Positions 49,144-52,896 of a stretch of 52,896 bases of DNA are shown here, piece after piece (positions within the stretch are counted from its first letter, which is position 1; each line of letters starts with the position of its first letter). Below the pieces are notes generated by a model that was not told where the DNA came from, did no database searches, and was given only the letters and a program-made list of their open reading frames with translations. The position numbers were made by a program, and so were the translations under genes. Source of the stretch: a virus; the IMG/VR virus record IMGVR_UViG_3300017762_000008, positions 1-52,896 of that record. One strand, given 5' to 3'.

Positions 49144-49714
49144 GCTTTAAGTTCCGGTAAATCGTTGAGCGGTGTACGTTTAGTGCCTTGGCGATTTGCG
49201 GAGCGCTCACACCTTGGCCTCGGAATGCTAGAAGCATTTGAAGGTCTCCGCTACCCAATTTTGAGTTTCGTGACTTGAGATACTGGTTATGGTATGGGTT
49301 GATGCACATATGGTTCTTGCATTGATTTTTGACTACACCATCTCTTTCTATGTCCAGGTATCCCAAAATTAACGGACGCACGTAGTACCTCTTTCCGAAT
49401 ACATATGTACTGGGTACTTTGTTAGTCATTGAGCCTGTCCACTCAAAACAAGCCCTGTGGTCAAAATCGTTAAAAGCAAGCCTCTCATAGAGTTTGCTCA
49501 ATCGAGTTTGCTTGGTTTTTCCATAACCAAGTTCAAACTTCTCAGCGCTAAGACTTCTGGATATGTCTAAAGCCTGTCCCTGCGCGTGGGCAGCGTCTAA
49601 AGCAGAAACCCCTAACTCAATCTCTTTATTATTTTTTACTAATTTGAGTTTGTAGTACTCAATAGACATCGTTTGGCTGCCACTCTGCAGCTTGTTCAAG
49701 CTGTAATTCGGCAT
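49094..49714 (-). CDS. HNH_3-derived zinc/HTH protein, copy 2
   Basis: A 206-residue protein. Middle part matches the HNH_3 homing-endonuclease frame: C89-FEW, then VVKNQC132-KNHMC137-INPYH142, but the His expected before the first Cys is Asn (VKNQC). An HTH follows (VSAPQIAKALNVHRSTIYRN, 169-188). Same architecture as the protein at 23244. It overlaps the SSB-like gene by 50 bases. The start may be 49714 or the inner ATG at 49669. Likely a DNA-binding regulator. Confidence 0.6.
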   Translation of the reverse strand: MPNYSLNKLQSGSQTMSIEYYKLKLVKNNKEIELGVSALDAAHAQGQALDISRSLSAEKFELGYGKTKQTRLSKLYERLAFNDFDHRACFEWTGSMTNKVPSTYVFGKRYYVRPLILGYLDIERDGVVKNQCKNHMCINPYHNQYLKSRNSKLGSGDLQMLLAFRGQGVSAPQIAKALNVHRSTIYRNLKHERISDGSQDYRRGKH

Positions 49715-49795
49715 CCCAAGCAGGCGCAGTCATAAGAGAATACAGTTTTACCCATATTCTCAAGCGACGAGCGCACTTACTGAAAAGATTCATCA

Positions 49796-50911
49796 CTACA
49801 TATACTTTGCGTACTCATCGTAGAGACCACCGCCGCCTTGTACGTTACCGCCACGCAGACGTGAGGTGTTCCTAGAAATGTACTTAGCGATTTGCTTATT
49901 AGATGCACCACCCGCCTTAGCTGCTTCGACATCCTTGTGGCCGAAATACTCAGCGCTTTGTCCAGCTGATAGACGAATCTCTGGCGCATTTCTAACAATC
50001 CTTTCAGGCTCGAGACTTGGTGATGATGCCGCTCCGATTGACGCTCCCGATGACACTGCTGCCGTTGCTGGTGTTGGTGATGGTGATGGTGATGGAGTAG
50101 CAAATCCTGCAGTCATTTGACCAATCTCACTTTCACCACCGGGTGTGTTCGGACCACGGAGAAGATCTAAATTCTTTTGCAAGAAGCTTTTAATATTGTC
50201 ATCTGAGTAACCAGACTGACGAGCAGCAGCAAGATCTTCTTTACCAAAGTATTTGGCGTCTTGACCAAAGTTAGTAGAGATTTCAGGAGCACCAGAGTAT
50301 GACTGAGCGTTCCGGAATGCTTGTGTTTGCTGTGCACCTGGGGTAGCTGTAAAACCTTGCTGTGCGTTAGCAAAGTCTCGTGTGATTGCTTTCGATGTAT
50401 CTACTCTTCCACGTGAAACTTCATCCATCAATCCACCTTGACCTTCGCGGTTGCTCATAGCGAGCATGTAAGGATTGCTTGAGAGATAGTTTTGGATATC
50501 TTCGTTCGAGTAACCGTAATCTTGAGTTGCTTTTTTATAATCTTGATGACCGAATAAAGCTGTCTGACCGTAGTCCCTAGCGATGTCTTGAAGACTTTTT
50601 CGATTATCTGCTTCTACCGGCTCTTCAGTTTGAGGAGAAGGTAACTGAGGTTGAGCAAGATCACTAGGTGCCTGCACTTGTTGCGAGCGAGGCATCAAGG
50701 CAAGAGTCGTAGTTACTGCCGACTGTGGCTGCGGTAAATAAGTTAAACCACCTCTGCCTTTCGAAGTTGTTGAAAACGAAAGTGCCGGATCGAAATCACC
50801 CTGTTCGCTTCCTTCGCTGTCTTCGAAAAGCTTAAAAAGATCTAAACCAAACAATCCGCCTGCCTTACGCAGACCCTGTTTCATCGGAGAGTTATAACGA
50901 AGTGAAGTCAC
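49796..50911 (-). CDS. Protein with three FGHxD...YL repeats
   Basis: A 371-residue protein with three 57-60-residue repeats (about 107-164, 208-266, 308-366): GQxAxYFGHxDxxAAxxxGx, SxxxIxxYLxxNxxxLRG. Disordered Pro/Gln/Ser linkers separate them. From memory, such repeats occur in several cyanophage proteins; their function is unknown. It starts with GTG, with an inner ATG at 50884. It lies in the replication module, unlike most repeat proteins here. Confidence 0.6.
   Translation of the reverse strand: MTSLRYNSPMKQGLRKAGGLFGLDLFKLFEDSEGSEQGDFDPALSFSTTSKGRGGLTYLPQPQSAVTTTLALMPRSQQVQAPSDLAQPQLPSPQTEEPVEADNRKSLQDIARDYGQTALFGHQDYKKATQDYGYSNEDIQNYLSSNPYMLAMSNREGQGGLMDEVSRGRVDTSKAITRDFANAQQGFTATPGAQQTQAFRNAQSYSGAPEISTNFGQDAKYFGKEDLAAARQSGYSDDNIKSFLQKNLDLLRGPNTPGGESEIGQMTAGFATPSPSPSPTPATAAVSSGASIGAASSPSLEPERIVRNAPEIRLSAGQSAEYFGHKDVEAAKAGGASNKQIAKYISRNTSRLRGGNVQGGGGLYDEYAKYM
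49814..50593 (-). repeat. Three copies of a roughly 58-residue domain
   Basis: Positions 50593-50420, 50290-50114 and 49990-49814 code the repeats. Copies 2 and 3 are closest (LRGxNxxGG, IxxY/F). All share FG(H/K)xD, AA or AT, and a G-S helix-turn. Confidence 0.7.
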
Positions 50912-50942
50912 TATTGGTGAGTGCAGCTACATATACTCTAAT

Positions 50943-51461
50943 TTAGCTCAGTTTTAGCCAATAACGACTGATATCAAAACCAGGCCCGATGACACTTTTG
51001 AGTGTTCTAGCTGTTCTTAAAGCTTCCTCATGACTCTTAAAACGCTTTGCTTTTTGTCGATGCTTGGTATATGAGCACAGAAGTTTCTTTTCTTGGTTTA
51101 GGCAGTCTTCTACAAACTCACCGTGGCGAGTAACCACCCAAACCTCTTTTAGGGAGAGGAGCGGCATATTATTACGCTCTTCTTCTGTGTAAAGTTTTCC
51201 TGATAACTTTACCTTGGATTGATTATTTGTCTTTTTATTTGTGGTGGTCTGAACCTTTTTTACTTCTTTGATCGCTCCGTCTTGCTTGAGAGTCTTGTTT
51301 AATTTTCTAGCTGCGTTAGCTGCCACCAAGGGTTTGTCATAGAACTCTTTCGTTAGCACGATGCATTTTTCAGTTTTTATACAACCTATGTATCCACTGT
51401 CTGTCTTAGCAGTAAAAAATTCTTTGTTTTCGATTGAGGGGAACCAAGCAGTAAAACTCAT
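50943..51461 (-). CDS. Hypothetical basic protein
   Basis: A 172-residue Lys-rich protein with two similar small modules: IKTEKCIVLTKEFYDKPLVA with AARKLNKTLKQDG, and YTKHRQKAKRFKSHEEALRT with ARTLKSV. Possibly duplicated DNA-contacting domains. It overlaps the polymerase stop by four bases. No family was recognised. Confidence 0.5.
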   Translation of the reverse strand: MSFTAWFPSIENKEFFTAKTDSGYIGCIKTEKCIVLTKEFYDKPLVAANAARKLNKTLKQDGAIKEVKKVQTTTNKKTNNQSKVKLSGKLYTEEERNNMPLLSLKEVWVVTRHGEFVEDCLNQEKKLLCSYTKHRQKAKRFKSHEEALRTARTLKSVIGPGFDISRYWLKLS

Positions 51462-52896
51462 TTTTCAGCCCAAGAATCGCCGATGTTGGCATCGCACTTC
51501 ACTGGCACTTTAGTGATAATTGTTTCTCCTGCATCTTTCATTTCTCTTTCTAGTATCGTTTTGTAGTGTTCTGTTTTGCCTTCTACTGCTTCGAATATTA
51601 ATTCGTCATGAACTGTAGCAATCGGTCTGAACTCGTGATTAACAAATTTGCTCAGTCTTGCGATAGCCAACTTCAAGACATCTGCTCCAGCTCCTTGAAT
51701 AATCGTGTTAGCACAAGTAGTCATAGCTGCGTCGTCGTAACTAAGTAGCCTCCTTCTTCCGATTGGAGTTCTTACGTAAGTCCAACCATCCTGAACCATT
51801 GCATTTCTTTCGCGGTGCCACTCCCTTAAACGAGGGTAAGCACGATGAAAACCAGCATGTGCGACTTTGGCTTCAGAAAGAGAGATGATATTTCCTGAAC
51901 TGGCTGCATACGTTTTGTACTTTTTAAATCCCATACCGTAAAGCAAAGCGAAATTCAGGGTCTTACCCATCTGCCTTTGAGATTTTTCTACCTGTTCAAT
52001 CCCTACGTGGTAAATAAGACTCGCTGTAAGAGAGTGAAGGTCAGCTCCCTCTTGGAAAGCTTTGATCATTTGAGGAATACCAATCAACTCCGCAGCTAAT
52101 CGAAGTTCGATCTGCGAGTAATCGGCAATAACAAATTTAAAACCAGGCGACGGTACAAAACATTCTCGAAACTCTTTATCCCTGGGTACCTGCTGGATAT
52201 TGATTCCCCAGTTTTCTTTTTTCTTTTTGCCAGTTACTCGTTTTGCACCCGAGCTAGTGAATCTTCCGCTGTTAGCTCCGTAGGAGTTATAACCACTGTG
52301 CATATGACCTGACACAGGGTTTATGTTGTCGATAATTTTTTGCGTATGAGCCAGAGCTGTCTCTAGCTTTGTTCGTTTCCTAAGCAGATTGAGTGTGTGA
52401 TCGTCGCTATCAAATTCGCTTAAAGCGACTTGCGACAGAGTCTGCTTTCCTGTTCTTGGGTCAACTGGTAAATCAGTGTCGACTTCGTTGAAGCATCTAA
52501 TGCACTGTGCATTAGATCCAGGATTGAATTCCTTCTTAGCGTTTTTTCCGATGGCGATTGATCCATCGGCAAGTTTGGGGAGTTTTTTTTCATCGGGGAG
52601 ACGACGATCAAGGTCCTCACAAAATAATCTAGTCGCTGTGTCCAGCTCCTGCTGCTTTCTAAATTTTAGAGCTTTCACTTTATTGACATCCACATTAAAC
52701 CCATAGTGACACATTAAAGCCACAGGGCGAATAACTTGACTCTCGAGAGTGTAGACCTCAAGTAGGTTTTCAGCTGCTAGCTCTGTCAACTGCAAAGCCG
52801 CGATCTTAGGAAGTATGTCAACGTCTTTCGCTGCATATTCAATTTGCTCAATCGCTAACTCATCAGCACTCCAATCAGAAACTTGTTGTTCTTTCG
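51458..52896 (-). CDS. polA: DNA polymerase I family (polA), N-terminal part outside the window
   Basis: The frame is open to base 52896. The part seen starts with the exonuclease III-type motif QIEYAAKDVDILPKIAALQL before the first TTG at 52795, then motif A FVIADYSQIELRLAAEL, motif B RQMGKTLNFALLYGMG, and motif C IATVHDELIFEAV. The residue matching E. coli F762 is Phe. It replicates phage DNA. The 3'-5' exonuclease end is fused here; whether the rest is split cannot be seen. Confidence 0.92.
   Translation of the reverse strand, partial: KEQQVSDWSADELAIEQIEYAAKDVDILPKIAALQLTELAAENLLEVYTLESQVIRPVALMCHYGFNVDVNKVKALKFRKQQELDTATRLFCEDLDRRLPDEKKLPKLADGSIAIGKNAKKEFNPGSNAQCIRCFNEVDTDLPVDPRTGKQTLSQVALSEFDSDDHTLNLLRKRTKLETALAHTQKIIDNINPVSGHMHSGYNSYGANSGRFTSSGAKRVTGKKKKENWGINIQQVPRDKEFRECFVPSPGFKFVIADYSQIELRLAAELIGIPQMIKAFQEGADLHSLTASLIYHVGIEQVEKSQRQMGKTLNFALLYGMGFKKYKTYAASSGNIISLSEAKVAHAGFHRAYPRLREWHRERNAMVQDGWTYVRTPIGRRRLLSYDDAAMTTCANTIIQGAGADVLKLAIARLSKFVNHEFRPIATVHDELIFEAVEGKTEHYKTILEREMKDAGETIITKVPVKCDANIGDSWAEK

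Noticed and set aside
1-52896. Photosynthesis genes typical of cyanophages (psbA, hli, talC)
   Set aside because: Looked for characteristic protein patterns among all ORFs; none seen in this window.

Overview
The window is a piece of a double-stranded DNA tailed phage, almost certainly a cyanophage of phycobilisome-containing cyanobacteria such as marine Synechococcus. The evidence is wall-to-wall small genes with many 1-8 base overlaps, a terminase, portal and major capsid module, tail-collar fibre genes, a viral-type primase-helicase, family A DNA polymerase and ThyX set, and an NblA-like phycobilisome-degradation adaptor gene. No tRNA, rRNA, CRISPR array or insertion sequence was seen. From memory, nblA beside a family A polymerase recalls an uncultured marine cyanophage lineage described from metagenomes with nblA, an integrase and a split DNA polymerase. 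No integrase lies in this window, so that placement is inference.

Layout. (1) 1-17,325, forward: packaging and virion genes. Terminase large subunit (5' end cut by the window), two glycosyltransferase-type genes, a DUF3310 gene, portal, a scaffold-like gene overprinted on the portal 3' end, major capsid protein, then putative decoration, connector and tail proteins. No tape-measure-length gene is present, which suggests a podovirus-like short tail (inference). (2) 17,322-23,930: a Dps/ferritin-like gene and an excisionase-like HTH gene on the reverse strand; a forward block with a secreted lysozyme-like enzyme; then a reverse-strand block of Dam-methylase-like, SH3-like and small regulatory genes that ends in three genes staggered over each other in different frames. 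(3) 24,279-32,782, forward: the fibre/adhesin module. It includes two neighbouring proteins that each hold exactly 29 uninterrupted 14-residue repeats, and two genes with tail-collar domains. (4) 32,785-42,084, mixed: three 2OG-Fe(II) oxygenases, HNH proteins, several holin-like membrane proteins, a C39-like peptidase, very small basic proteins, and thyX. (5) 42,018-52,896, reverse: the replication module (AEP primase-SF3 helicase, PD-(D/E)XK nuclease, methylase-like protein, SSB-like protein, HNH-derived HTH protein, family A DNA polymerase cut by the window edge). The nblA-like gene is the only forward gene inside this module and is flanked by a strong terminator hairpin.

How the parts work together. 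The left half builds and fills the head and short tail, and the fibre module provides host recognition. The 2OG oxygenases and glycosyltransferases may modify virion or host-surface molecules. The lysozyme-like and C39-like enzymes with holin candidates would serve entry or lysis. The right end replicates DNA, ThyX supplies dTMP, and the NblA-like protein would dismantle the host light-harvesting antenna, plausibly freeing amino acids for phage synthesis.

Best candidates for novelty: the nblA moron; the pair of 29 x 14 repeat fibres with a shared C-terminal tail; the two HNH-derived zinc/HTH proteins, one in a three-gene staggered overlap; two methyltransferase-like proteins with altered catalytic motifs; and a secreted-protein gene without a canonical start codon.
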